Origin: Thermoplasmatota archaeon
GTDB taxonomy: Archaea > Thermoplasmatota > E2 > DHVEG-1
NCBI GenBank assembly: GCA_030615845.1
Contig: JAUWYM010000003.1
Span: 1 to 15,759, forward strand
DNA: 15,759 nucleotides
Direction: 5' to 3'
The position numbers were made by a program, and so were the translations under genes. Below the pieces are notes generated by a model. That model had not been told where the DNA came from and did not search any database. It worked only from the letters and a program-made list of their open reading frames with translations. Shown in pieces: positions 8,094 through 14,605 of the stretch; within the stretch, counting starts at the first letter, position 1, and each line of letters opens with the position of its first letter.

Positions 8094-8389
8094 GTGCTCT
8101 TTCCCTCTTCAGCAAGTTTTGTTAATTTTTTATCAAATCGTGGAAGACATTTGGTGAAGACATCATCAATGTCCATATCTTCCATAATAAACAACTCATA
8201 ACAAAGAACAACAAGATCAGCAGTTTCAATAGCCCAATGATCATTGTTTTCACTGTAGAGCTCTTGTATCTCCTGAACGTGTTCTTTCATCATATCAAGT
8301 ATTTTTTGTTTATCGTTATTGTTGACTCTACTTGATAGTTCTGTTATCTGCTGAAGTTTATTTCTAAACTCATTATGTAGTGTTAACAT
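8090..8389 (-). CDS. Small all-helical protein, possible MazG-like NTP pyrophosphohydrolase
   Basis: The 99-residue protein is almost certainly all alpha-helical. QEIQE (39-43), then 11 residues, then ETAD (55-58) resembles the EExxE...ExxD metal-binding pattern of MazG-type enzymes, which hydrolyse unwanted nucleoside triphosphates. The first glutamate of the pattern is a glutamine here. The following helix (VVLCYELF) and an ending rich in charged residues also fit the fold. I am unsure: the match is short and the protein could be a non-enzymatic helical relative. A clear GAGGGG ribosome site lies 6 bases before the ATG, and a weak AT-rich TATA candidate lies near 8431-8441. It heads the operon with exonuclease III and the M32 peptidase, overlapping xth by ATGA. 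Confidence 0.6.
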   Translation of the reverse strand: MLTLHNEFRNKLQQITELSSRVNNNDKQKILDMMKEHVQEIQELYSENNDHWAIETADLVVLCYELFIMEDMDIDDVFTKCLPRFDKKLTKLAEEGKST

Positions 8390-8439
8390 ATCTTCCCCTC
8401 TGTTTTTACTAAACGTTATGGTTATTTCTCATTTAATTT

Positions 8440-8616
8440 TTAGTATGTAGAGGAATGCAGCAGCAGTTGAGGCGAACTAATACTTTCGCTTACCCCCTTC
8501 TCACATATATATACTAAAAACGACTTTACAGGACTAATAAGACGTGAGATGCGGGGGACATGCCAGAACCCCTTGTTGGTCTGGCATTTCTGCCAATAAT
8601 TATCTTTCAGATTCAT
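8440..8616 (-). CDS. Doubtful 58-codon reading frame with a strong ribosome binding site
   Basis: A frame starts at the ATG at 8616 on the minus strand and runs 58 codons. GGAGG lies 5 bases before the ATG, and a TATATAAA-like element (about 8655-8663) is well placed to give a start near 8634. The product begins MNLKDNYWQKCQTNKGFWHV and has no recognisable domain. Its codons (CCC, CGC, GGG, CTG) differ from the A/T-ending codons of neighbouring genes, and the frame coincides with the hairpin-rich element. It would lie 50 bases before the MazG-like gene. I think the RNA explanation is somewhat more likely. Confidence 0.2.
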   Translation of the reverse strand: MNLKDNYWQKCQTNKGFWHVPRISRLISPVKSFLVYICEKGVSESISSPQLLLHSSTY

Positions 8617-8640
8617 CCCATCCTCCTCTCCCTTTTTTCC
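8466..8640 (+). ncRNA. Candidate structured non-coding RNA (strand uncertain)
   Basis: This stretch is clearly richer in G and C than its surroundings and has several complementary segments. AGGCGAA (8470-8476) pairs with TTCGCTT (8485-8491). CCCCC (8493-8497) plus TCTCAC (8499-8504) pairs with GTGAGA (8544-8549) plus GGGGG (8553-8557) across a small internal loop. TGCCAGA-A-CC (8561-8570) pairs with GGTCTGGCA (8578-8586), leaving one bulged A and a 7-base loop. A polypyrimidine tract with six Ts (8633-8638) follows and could end a plus-strand transcript. I match it to no known RNA family: it lacks the conserved blocks of RNase P RNA, SRP RNA or tRNA. Together with the AT-rich promoter zones at its ends, this accounts for the gap 8390-8717. 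A competing minus-strand reading frame is reported separately. Confidence 0.35.
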
Positions 8641-8654
8641 CTTCCCCCAAAGAG

Positions 8655-8663
8655 TTTTATATA
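8655..8663 (+). promoter_or_regulatory. TATA element of the 80-residue zinc protein gene (possibly bidirectional)
   Basis: TTTTATATA is preceded by purine-rich AAAGAG, which suits an archaeal BRE-TATA pair. It predicts a start near 8685 and a leader of about 30 bases that holds the GAAGGA ribosome site (8705-8710). Read on the other strand, the same bases are also TATA-like and could serve the minus-strand 58-codon frame. Confidence 0.5.
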
Positions 8664-8717
8664 CTAACATGTTCAATATGTCGTAGTTGTGGAGAACGTG
8701 GTTTGAAGGAATTGCAT

Positions 8718-8960
8718 ATGGTTATGAGAGTTTGTGGAGTTTGTAAAACTGAAATTGATCTGAATGATCATCAATCTGGGCTTGTATTTGAAGACAAAAT
8801 CTTCGTATGTGAGGACTGCTGCAATAGCACATCAGAACATGATATGACGGAATGGTCACAAAGCATAATGCAAAAATCTGGGACGGGTATGCCTATTGGT
8901 CTCTGGTTGATACATGAACAAAACAAAGATAAACGCATGTTTTCAAAACAAAAATTTTAG
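8718..8960 (+). CDS. Small zinc-binding protein of unknown function
   Basis: I do not recognise this 80-residue protein. It has CGVC (C6, C9) and, after about 21 residues, CEDCC (starting about C31), a two-pair cysteine arrangement that very likely binds one zinc ion as a compact zinc finger. The second half is hydrophilic with a WSQSIMQK segment and a basic end (KDKRMFSKQKF), which could bind nucleic acid. The ATG at 8718 is chosen because GAAGGA lies 7 bases upstream and because the region before it is the GC-rich non-coding element. The frame itself stays open further upstream, and a second ATG lies two codons downstream. It has its own TATA box and stands alone between the repair operon and the isoprenoid operon. 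Confidence 0.7.
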   Translation: MVMRVCGVCKTEIDLNDHQSGLVFEDKIFVCEDCCNSTSEHDMTEWSQSIMQKSGTGMPIGLWLIHEQNKDKRMFSKQKF

Positions 8961-9001
8961 ATATATCGACAGTAAAAAGCTGTAGAGCAACATCAAAATC
9001 C

Positions 9002-9010
9002 TTTTTTATA
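9002..9010 (+). promoter_or_regulatory. TATA element of the isoprenoid operon
   Basis: TTTTTTATA is centred about 26 bases before the ATG at 9033, the standard distance for a leaderless transcript. The same T-run may terminate the preceding zinc protein gene, since only 72 bases separate the two genes. Confidence 0.5.
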
Positions 9011-9032
9011 GCTAATTTCATGTAGGATGCGA

Positions 9033-9815
9033 ATGTTTCTTATAAAACTCGGCGGAAGTATCATTACAGATAAAGGAAAAAAATATGCATTTAAAGAAGA
9101 TGTAACGGATAGACTGTCTTCAGAAATTAAAAAGGCAAACAAAGAAATAATACTTGTTCATGGTGCAGGATCATTTGGCCATATTCTTGCAAAACAATAT
9201 TCTTTAAATCAAGGTTATAAAAATGATGTTCAATTACAGGGATTCTCCGATACCCATGCAATGGTTCAACAATTAAATTCACTTGTTCTCACATCACTAC
9301 ATGACCAAGATATTGCTGCTGTTTCACTTCCTCCACATGCACTATTAAAACTTGACGATCATAAACCATCGACAATGAACTACAACATATTCAAAGAATA
9401 TCTTAGTAAAGGATTTACACCAGTAACTTTTGGAGATGTCGTATTGGATGAGAAACTTGGATTTTCTATCTGCTCCGGTGATCTTCTCATGCAAATGCTT
9501 GCACAATATTTCAAACCAGAAAAAGTACTCTTTGTATTAGATGAAGACGGCCTTTATACATCAAACCCAAAGACTGATAAAAACGCACAGTTCATAGAAA
9601 AAGCAACACTAGATGAGCTTGAAAACCTAACTACCAGCTCTAATACATATGCAGATGTCACAAAAGGGATGGCTGGAAAAATTGAAACAATAAAAAACAT
9701 ATCTCGCCTGAGGATAGATGTTGTTTTGTTGAATGGCAATATAAATAATAGGCTATATGATACATTGGTTGGAAGAAAAACTAAAAACACATATGTCTAT
9801 GGTGAAAAAAGATGA
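9033..9815 (+). CDS. Isopentenyl phosphate kinase
   Basis: It phosphorylates isopentenyl phosphate with ATP to give isopentenyl diphosphate, the last step of the archaeal variants of the mevalonate pathway. The protein belongs to the amino acid kinase superfamily. It shows IKLGGSIITDK at the N-terminus (nucleotide-binding glycines and the first lysine), VHGAGSFGH with the histidine that is diagnostic of this kinase, SICSGDLLMQML, and VLFVLDEDGLYTSNP near the nucleotide site. It has 260 residues, normal for the family. The in-frame ATG at 9027 is also possible, but family proteins begin right before the IKLGGS strand and the TATA distance favours 9033. It overlaps the isomerase gene by ATGA, so kinase and isomerase, which use the same metabolite in sequence, are made together. 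Confidence 0.93.
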   Translation: MFLIKLGGSIITDKGKKYAFKEDVTDRLSSEIKKANKEIILVHGAGSFGHILAKQYSLNQGYKNDVQLQGFSDTHAMVQQLNSLVLTSLHDQDIAAVSLPPHALLKLDDHKPSTMNYNIFKEYLSKGFTPVTFGDVVLDEKLGFSICSGDLLMQMLAQYFKPEKVLFVLDEDGLYTSNPKTDKNAQFIEKATLDELENLTTSSNTYADVTKGMAGKIETIKNISRLRIDVVLLNGNINNRLYDTLVGRKTKNTYVYGEKR

Positions 9816-10870
9816 AACAAACAGAAGAACGAAAACGTGAACATGTACAAATATGTCTCGATGAAGATGTATCAGCACATCATAACTACTGGGATGACGT
9901 CAACCTCGTCCATAATGCGCTTCCTGAAATTAATGAAGATGAAATTGATCTGTCGATAGAACTATTTGGAAAAATATTAGGAGCACCAATAGTCATATCT
10001 GCTATTACTGGAGGGTATGATGAGGGTAAAAAAATCAATGAAAACCTTGCTGCTGCAGCAGAGAAATTTAAACTCGCTATGGGTGTCGGCTCTCAACGAT
10101 CTGCTCTTGAAAACTCAGAATTAAAAGAGACATATAGCGTCATAAATGATTACGATATTCCATTAAAGATTGCAAATATCGGTGCTTCTCAAATTGTTTC
10201 ATGGGATAAAAAGGAAATACTTGAAAACGCTGAAAAAATAGTTGAGATGATCGATGCAGACGTTCTTGCTGTCTGCCTCAACTTTTTACAGGAGGCCGTT
10301 CAGCCTGAAGGAGAAGTGCATGCAAAAGGCTGTTTAGAAGCAATAGACATGCTTTCAGAAGAGTTTGGCAGACCCATACTTATCAAAGAAAGCGGAGCAG
10401 GTATTTCCTTTAAAGTCGCAGAATTGCTCAAAAAAACGAGTATTGCAGGAATTGATGTAGGAGGTTTGGGAGGTACCTCGTTTTCCGCTGTAGAATACTA
10501 TCGTGCCAAAATAAAAGACGATGAATATAACATGCGCGAAGGTCAAATCTTTTGGGACTGGGGACTACCCACACCGACATCGATTCTTGAAGTTGGAAAG
10601 GCTACCGACTGGGAGCTGCCCATTATTGCAACAGGAGGTATTCGAAACGGACTTGACGCGGCAAAAGCACTTGTGCTTGGAGCAAACGCTGCAGGAATCG
10701 CTCTTGCACTCTTAAAACCAGCTACAAAAGACAGTCGATCAACAATTTTAGAGCTTGATATGATCATCAAAGAACTTCGAACAGCTATGTTTTTAGTTGG
10801 AGCAGAAAATATTGAGCAACTTACTAGTGCAGAAGTAAAGTTCTCCAGGGATTTGCAGATGTGGGAGTAA
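9812..10870 (+). CDS. fni: Isopentenyl-diphosphate delta-isomerase, type 2 (FMN-dependent)
   Basis: It converts isopentenyl diphosphate to dimethylallyl diphosphate using reduced FMN and Mg2+. The 352-residue protein is a TIM barrel with all typical type 2 motifs: RKREHVQICL (8-16), SAITGG (63-68), GVGSQR (91-96), LNFLQEAVQPEGE (156-168) with catalytic Q160 and metal ligand E161, KESGAGIS (192-199), DVGGLGGTS (215-223) and ATGGIRNGLDAAKALVLGA (273-291), the FMN phosphate site. The family usually has KETGAGIS and GVGGTS, so these are minor variants. The ATG overlaps the kinase stop as ATGA, and the prenyl synthase gene follows after 3 bases. Confidence 0.96.
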   Translation: MKQTEERKREHVQICLDEDVSAHHNYWDDVNLVHNALPEINEDEIDLSIELFGKILGAPIVISAITGGYDEGKKINENLAAAAEKFKLAMGVGSQRSALENSELKETYSVINDYDIPLKIANIGASQIVSWDKKEILENAEKIVEMIDADVLAVCLNFLQEAVQPEGEVHAKGCLEAIDMLSEEFGRPILIKESGAGISFKVAELLKKTSIAGIDVGGLGGTSFSAVEYYRAKIKDDEYNMREGQIFWDWGLPTPTSILEVGKATDWELPIIATGGIRNGLDAAKALVLGANAAGIALALLKPATKDSRSTILELDMIIKELRTAMFLVGAENIEQLTSAEVKFSRDLQMWE

Positions 10871-10873
10871 ATA

Positions 10874-11857
10874 ATGAATCTGCAAAGTGAATTAAAAAAA
10901 AGAGCAGATGCTTTTAATAAGTATTGGCTGAAATATTTGCAGGAAGGTAAGCCTGCTACGCTGTATGATGCTGCACGGCATCTTCCACTGGGCGGTGGAA
11001 AACGACTACGGCCGTTTCTTGTTATGCTTTCATGTGAAAGTGTTTTTGGCGATGCGGAAAAGACATTACCTTTTGGTGCAGCACTTGAAATAATGCATAG
11101 TTTCACGCTTGCCCATGACGACATTATGGATAAATCAAATTTAAGAAGAAATGTACCTGCTGTACACATTAAATTTGGTGAACCTGCAGCAATACTTGCA
11201 GGAGATTTTCTTTTCGCCCGATCGTTTGAAGCAATGCATGATTTATCTGTTGACTGCCAGATTTTCAAACAACTTAATTATGATCTCATTCAATGCATTT
11301 TAGACATCTGCGAAGGACAGCAACTTGACATGGACTTTGAACAAAGAAAGATAATTACAGAAGAAGAATATATTGATATGATCACCAGAAAAACAGCAGC
11401 GTTATTCAGACTTGCAGCAAAAGGCGGGGCGATAATCGGTGGAGGAAACAAAAATGAAGTTTCTGCATTGACAGACTACGCCCGGTATTTAGGTTTATCA
11501 TTTCAGATATGGGATGATTATCTTGATATAAGCAGTAACGAAGAAACACTTGGTAAAGATATAGGAAATGATATTAGAAACGGTAAAAAAACACTCATTG
11601 CGGTTTATTCATTGCAGAATGCAACAGGCGAAAACAAACAGATACTTGATGAGGTGTTTGGGAATAGCAGTGCTTCAGATGATGGTGTAAAAAGAGTTTT
11701 TACGCTTTTTAAAGAGATGGGATCAATAGATTATGCAAAAAAGACAGCAATAGAGTACAACAAAAAAGCAAAAGATACTTTAAAGATTCTTAAAGATTCA
11801 GAGGCAAAAGAAATTTTGAAGGAGTTGGCAGATTATTCGATAAAAAGAGAAAAATAG
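10874..11857 (+). CDS. idsA: Geranylgeranyl diphosphate synthase (short-chain trans-prenyltransferase)
   Basis: It condenses dimethylallyl diphosphate with isopentenyl diphosphate units to make prenyl diphosphates for archaeal lipids. The 327-residue protein has the substrate-binding GGGKRLRP (40-47), the first aspartate-rich motif DDIMD (82-86) followed by RR, and the second, DDYLD (214-218), followed by GKDIGNDIRNGKKT. F77 sits five residues before the first motif. A single aromatic residue there controls product length in archaeal C20 synthases, so I infer geranylgeranyl diphosphate, though farnesyl cannot be excluded. GGGAG lies 8 bases before the ATG. The gene starts 3 bases after the isomerase stop and ends 1 base before the tRNA synthetase start. 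Confidence 0.94.
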   Translation: MNLQSELKKRADAFNKYWLKYLQEGKPATLYDAARHLPLGGGKRLRPFLVMLSCESVFGDAEKTLPFGAALEIMHSFTLAHDDIMDKSNLRRNVPAVHIKFGEPAAILAGDFLFARSFEAMHDLSVDCQIFKQLNYDLIQCILDICEGQQLDMDFEQRKIITEEEYIDMITRKTAALFRLAAKGGAIIGGGNKNEVSALTDYARYLGLSFQIWDDYLDISSNEETLGKDIGNDIRNGKKTLIAVYSLQNATGENKQILDEVFGNSSASDDGVKRVFTLFKEMGSIDYAKKTAIEYNKKAKDTLKILKDSEAKEILKELADYSIKREK

Positions 11858-11858
11858 T

Positions 11859-13580
11859 ATGTCTGTTGAAAAAGAAAAGATAAAAAAAACCGCACGAATG
11901 TATGCCCTTCAAAATGCGATACAGTTTCATGGAAAAGCAAATGAAAAAGCTGTTGCAGGGAAAGTTATCGCTGCTTTTAAAAAAGAAAGTATTTCTCCAA
12001 AGGAGATTATACCTGTTGTTTCTGCTGTCGTTGAAGAAATAAATAACATACCACTTGAAGAACAAGTCTTAGAATTAGAACAAATTGCCCCTGAGTTATT
12101 ACATAAAGAGAAAAAAGAAAGAGATTTTTCATTACCAAAGCTTCCTCGTGCTGAGAAAGGAAAAGTGGTTACTCGTTTTCCGCCTGAGCCAAACGGCTAT
12201 TTACATATTGGACATGCAAAAGCTGCAATTGTTGACTACGAATATGCACAGATATATGATGGAAAATTCATACTTAGATTTGACGATACAAACCCTGAAA
12301 ATGCAAAAATTGAGTTTTATGAAGTGCAAAAAGAGGATCTCCGATGGCTAGATATAGAATGGGACCGGGAATATCATACTTCTGATAATCTTAAGACACA
12401 TTACAAGCTTGCAGAACAACTAATCAACCAGGGAGATGCATATATCTGCAAATGTACACCTGAAGCAATTAAAGAAGGGCGCTTTCATTCTAAGGCATGT
12501 AGCTGCAGAAAGAGAAGCCACGGCGAGACATTAGGTATCTGGAAGGAACTCTTATCATCTGGGGAATCAAAAGGTGCTATACTTCGTTTACGTGGAGAAA
12601 TGAAGAGCGCTAATACTGCGATGCGTGATCCCACCCTCTTTCGGGTTATTGACAAGGAACACCCGTTACAGGGAGATAAGTATCGTGTTTGGCCAACCTA
12701 TGATTTCGCTGGAGCTGTAGAAGACAGCATCAGCGGTGTAACCCATCCGTTCAGAACCAAGGAATATGAGCTTCGTGATCCTGTCTATTTCCGTATTCTT
12801 TCACTTTTAAATCTTCGAAAACCCCATCTTATGGAGTTCTCTCGACTATCTATAAAGGGGATGCCTGTTTCTAAGAGAAAGATAAAACCACTTATTGAAA
12901 AGGGACTTGTCTTGGGATATGATGATATACGGCTTCCTACACTCCGTGGACTTAAGAAGAGAGGAATTGTCCCAGAAGCAATCAGACAATTTGTGTTTTC
13001 TCAGGGGATTTCAAAGGCTGAATCCACTGTAGATTTCAGTATTGTTGAAGCAATCAATAGGAAAATACTTGACCCAAAAGCAAAACGATACTTCTTTGTA
13101 TCAAATCCAGTAAAACTCTCTGTAGATGATGCGCCGAAAAGAAAAATCAGTCTTAAACTACATCCAACAGTTGATATGGGAGAACGCATGATCGCGACAG
13201 ATTCTGTTTTTTTTGTTCAAAAGGAAGACATGCAGAATATGACGACTGGCGATATTTTCCGATTAAAAGGTCTTTATAATGTGAAAATACAGGAAACTGG
13301 TGATGCAATATCTGGTAGATATGAAGGCGAGAAACTAATTGCTGATACTGCAAAAATTCAATGGACAACAAAAGATTTCATCAAGATGAAAATTTACGTT
13401 CCAGGACTAATTTTTAAAAAAGATAGTTACAACACGAAAAGTCTTGTGGAACTACACGGATATGCAGAAAAAGCAGTTTCAGACCTTAAAAGTGGGGAGA
13501 TTATTCAGTTTGAACGAGTTGGCTTTGTACGAATAGAAAAACAAGAGGAAGAAATAATAGGCTTTTTTGCCCATAAGTAA
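11859..13580 (+). CDS. gltX: Glutamyl-tRNA synthetase, archaeal type
   Basis: It attaches glutamate to tRNA-Glu; in archaea it usually also charges tRNA-Gln for later amidation by GatDE. The protein has 573 residues. The first 90 or so form the archaeal helical extension (ALQNAIQFHGKAN). The class I signatures are HIGH (116-119) and VSKRK (337-341). C198-x-C200 and C214-x-C216 are a probable zinc site. The C-terminal beta-barrel domains end in the archaeal RVGFVRIEKQ...GFFAHK. The catalytic stretch reads FPPEPNGYLHIGH, which is closer to eukaryotic GluRS and to GlnRS than the FAPNPSGPLHIGH of many archaeal enzymes, so GlnRS-like specificity should be kept in mind. The rest favours GluRS. It ends the isoprenoid operon, one base after idsA. 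Confidence 0.93.
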   Translation: MSVEKEKIKKTARMYALQNAIQFHGKANEKAVAGKVIAAFKKESISPKEIIPVVSAVVEEINNIPLEEQVLELEQIAPELLHKEKKERDFSLPKLPRAEKGKVVTRFPPEPNGYLHIGHAKAAIVDYEYAQIYDGKFILRFDDTNPENAKIEFYEVQKEDLRWLDIEWDREYHTSDNLKTHYKLAEQLINQGDAYICKCTPEAIKEGRFHSKACSCRKRSHGETLGIWKELLSSGESKGAILRLRGEMKSANTAMRDPTLFRVIDKEHPLQGDKYRVWPTYDFAGAVEDSISGVTHPFRTKEYELRDPVYFRILSLLNLRKPHLMEFSRLSIKGMPVSKRKIKPLIEKGLVLGYDDIRLPTLRGLKKRGIVPEAIRQFVFSQGISKAESTVDFSIVEAINRKILDPKAKRYFFVSNPVKLSVDDAPKRKISLKLHPTVDMGERMIATDSVFFVQKEDMQNMTTGDIFRLKGLYNVKIQETGDAISGRYEGEKLIADTAKIQWTTKDFIKMKIYVPGLIFKKDSYNTKSLVELHGYAEKAVSDLKSGEIIQFERVGFVRIEKQEEEIIGFFAHK

Positions 13581-13582
13581 AC

Positions 13583-13587
13583 TTTTT
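13583..13587 (+). terminator. T-run after gltX
   Basis: A CTTTTT run begins three bases after the gltX stop and is followed by more T-rich sequence. It may end the isoprenoid operon transcript. The T-rich stretch merges into the next promoter. Confidence 0.3.
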
Positions 13588-13592
13588 AAACA

Positions 13593-13608
13593 TTTTTATA
13601 TTTATAAT
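13593..13608 (+). promoter_or_regulatory. TATA region of the membrane winged-helix regulator gene
   Basis: TTTTTATA directly followed by TTTATAAT gives two overlapping TATA candidates about 40-50 bases before the ATG at 13645. The predicted start is near 13625-13632, leaving a short leader with a purine-rich GGATGGGATG before the ATG. Confidence 0.45.
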
Positions 13609-13644
13609 AACTGTACGGATGCAAATAATAGGATGGGATGAAAA

Positions 13645-14325
13645 ATGCATGCTAGAAATAAATTAATGGCGATTCTCCTTATATTGTCTCTTTTTGTTGT
13701 TGTGGATAGTGCTGCTGCTGTTTCGTTTATCAGGCCAAACGATACTTCCACTGTGACGTTAGCCGTCATAATTGTCGCTATCGCAGTCATCATTGGTTTT
13801 CTTCTCTTTCATGGTGGAGTAAAATATGTGACACCTGAGAACGTCCTTGATACAGAAATAAGAAAACATCTCTACGACTATATTGATGGATGCCCAGGTT
13901 CACATCTCAGAGAGATAGCAAGAGAGCTTGATTTAAAACCAAGTAACGCAGCATGGCATCTCCGTAAACTAGAACAGACAAATCTCGTACGAAGCAGATT
14001 TATCGGTGGAAAAAAGGTTTATTACCTTGTTGAAGGCGGTATTGAGATAAGAAAACAGGCGATAGGAGAATCAATACTTAAAAACAAAAACGCTCGGGAA
14101 ATCATGGAATATCTGCAGACAAATCCTGGTAAACATCTTCTTGAAATAGCACACGCACTAGACCTCAATCATCACGTTGTAAAATGGCATATTAAAAAAA
14201 TGTATATGGCAGAACTCGTCGAGGGAGATACAAGCAACTCTGCATATCCAGTGTACTATCCAACAGAAATCGGAATAGAAGCATTAGAAAATATTACTGA
14301 CTACATTAAAAAATCAGCAGCTTAG
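13645..14325 (+). CDS. Membrane-anchored regulator with two winged helix-turn-helix domains
   Basis: The protein has 226 residues. Residues 7-26 are a signal-like hydrophobic segment and 36-56 a second, strongly hydrophobic one, so the N-terminus sits in the membrane. The rest should face the cytoplasm. Two winged helix domains follow (about 68-130 and 146-212). Both contain the pattern G-x-H-L-x-E-I-A-x-x-L-D-L and then W-H-x-x-K with an ending LV, so they look like an internal duplication (HLREIARELDL at 87-97; HLLEIAHALDL at 164-174). The predicted role is DNA binding near the membrane, perhaps transmitting an envelope signal; the target is unknown. Two earlier ATGs out of frame (13633, 13638) run into stops at once. 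It converges on EF-1 beta, and the two stops overlap by four bases. Confidence 0.85.
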   Translation: MHARNKLMAILLILSLFVVVDSAAAVSFIRPNDTSTVTLAVIIVAIAVIIGFLLFHGGVKYVTPENVLDTEIRKHLYDYIDGCPGSHLREIARELDLKPSNAAWHLRKLEQTNLVRSRFIGGKKVYYLVEGGIEIRKQAIGESILKNKNAREIMEYLQTNPGKHLLEIAHALDLNHHVVKWHIKKMYMAELVEGDTSNSAYPVYYPTEIGIEALENITDYIKKSAA

Positions 14326-14594
14326 ATTCTTCCGACGTCAACAACTTCTACATTGTCAACTTTTTCAATGCTTGAAAGAACCTCAACTATCGGGTCAAGT
14401 CCGCCTTCTGAATCAGGAACAGAAACAGTAACATCAACGCCTCTGAGGCCAAAGGCAATGTTTTTCACTTCGACTTTTCCAAGTTTTACCGGCTCCTTTA
14501 CAACAACTTTTATTTCATCAAGAATTTTTTGTATTTCATCATCACTTAACACACCATCTGGCATCAAACGTATCAGTGCTATTACCTCTCCCAT
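14322..14594 (-). CDS. ef1b: Translation elongation factor 1-beta (archaeal aEF-1B)
   Basis: It is the guanine-nucleotide exchange factor that reloads elongation factor 1-alpha with GTP. The 90-residue protein is the normal compact archaeal form: MGEVIALIRLMPDG at the start, VKEPVKLGKVEVKNIAFGL in the middle and the conserved VDNVEVVDVGRI end. The ATG at 14594 is preceded by GGAGGGAGG a few bases upstream, which decides the start; the frame stays open upstream but there overlaps the neighbouring Zn-ribbon gene. It is second in a two-gene operon, 11 bases after that gene. Confidence 0.95.
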   Translation of the reverse strand: MGEVIALIRLMPDGVLSDDEIQKILDEIKVVVKEPVKLGKVEVKNIAFGLRGVDVTVSVPDSEGGLDPIVEVLSSIEKVDNVEVVDVGRI

Positions 14595-14605
14595 ATGCCT
14601 CCCTC

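Noticed and set aside
8553-8590. Possible tRNA T-arm or H/ACA guide (GGGG...CCCC pairing on the minus strand; ACA right after the stem at 8558-8560)
   Set aside because: The T-loop would be 11 bases rather than 7, with no acceptor or anticodon arms. For H/ACA the guide pocket and upper stem are missing.
8544-8717. Upstream extension of the 80-residue zinc protein frame to 138 codons
   Set aside because: It would translate the hairpin-rich element and polypyrimidine tract, and its ATG lies upstream of the TATA box at 8655. A ribosome site fits 8718. Its CSICRSCG segment was considered as an extra zinc pair but not accepted.
8972-9013. Weak hairpin AGCTGTA / TATAGCT before the kinase gene as a terminator or attenuator
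   Set aside because: It is only seven pairs with one G-U and a very long loop, and it overlaps the TATA box. The T-run alone explains any termination.
10543-11268. A 241-codon open frame on the minus strand
   Set aside because: It lies antisense to the intact isomerase and prenyl synthase genes, its product is low-complexity (Ser/Ala/Pro-rich) without domains, and it has no convincing promoter or ribosome site. It is a shadow of those genes.
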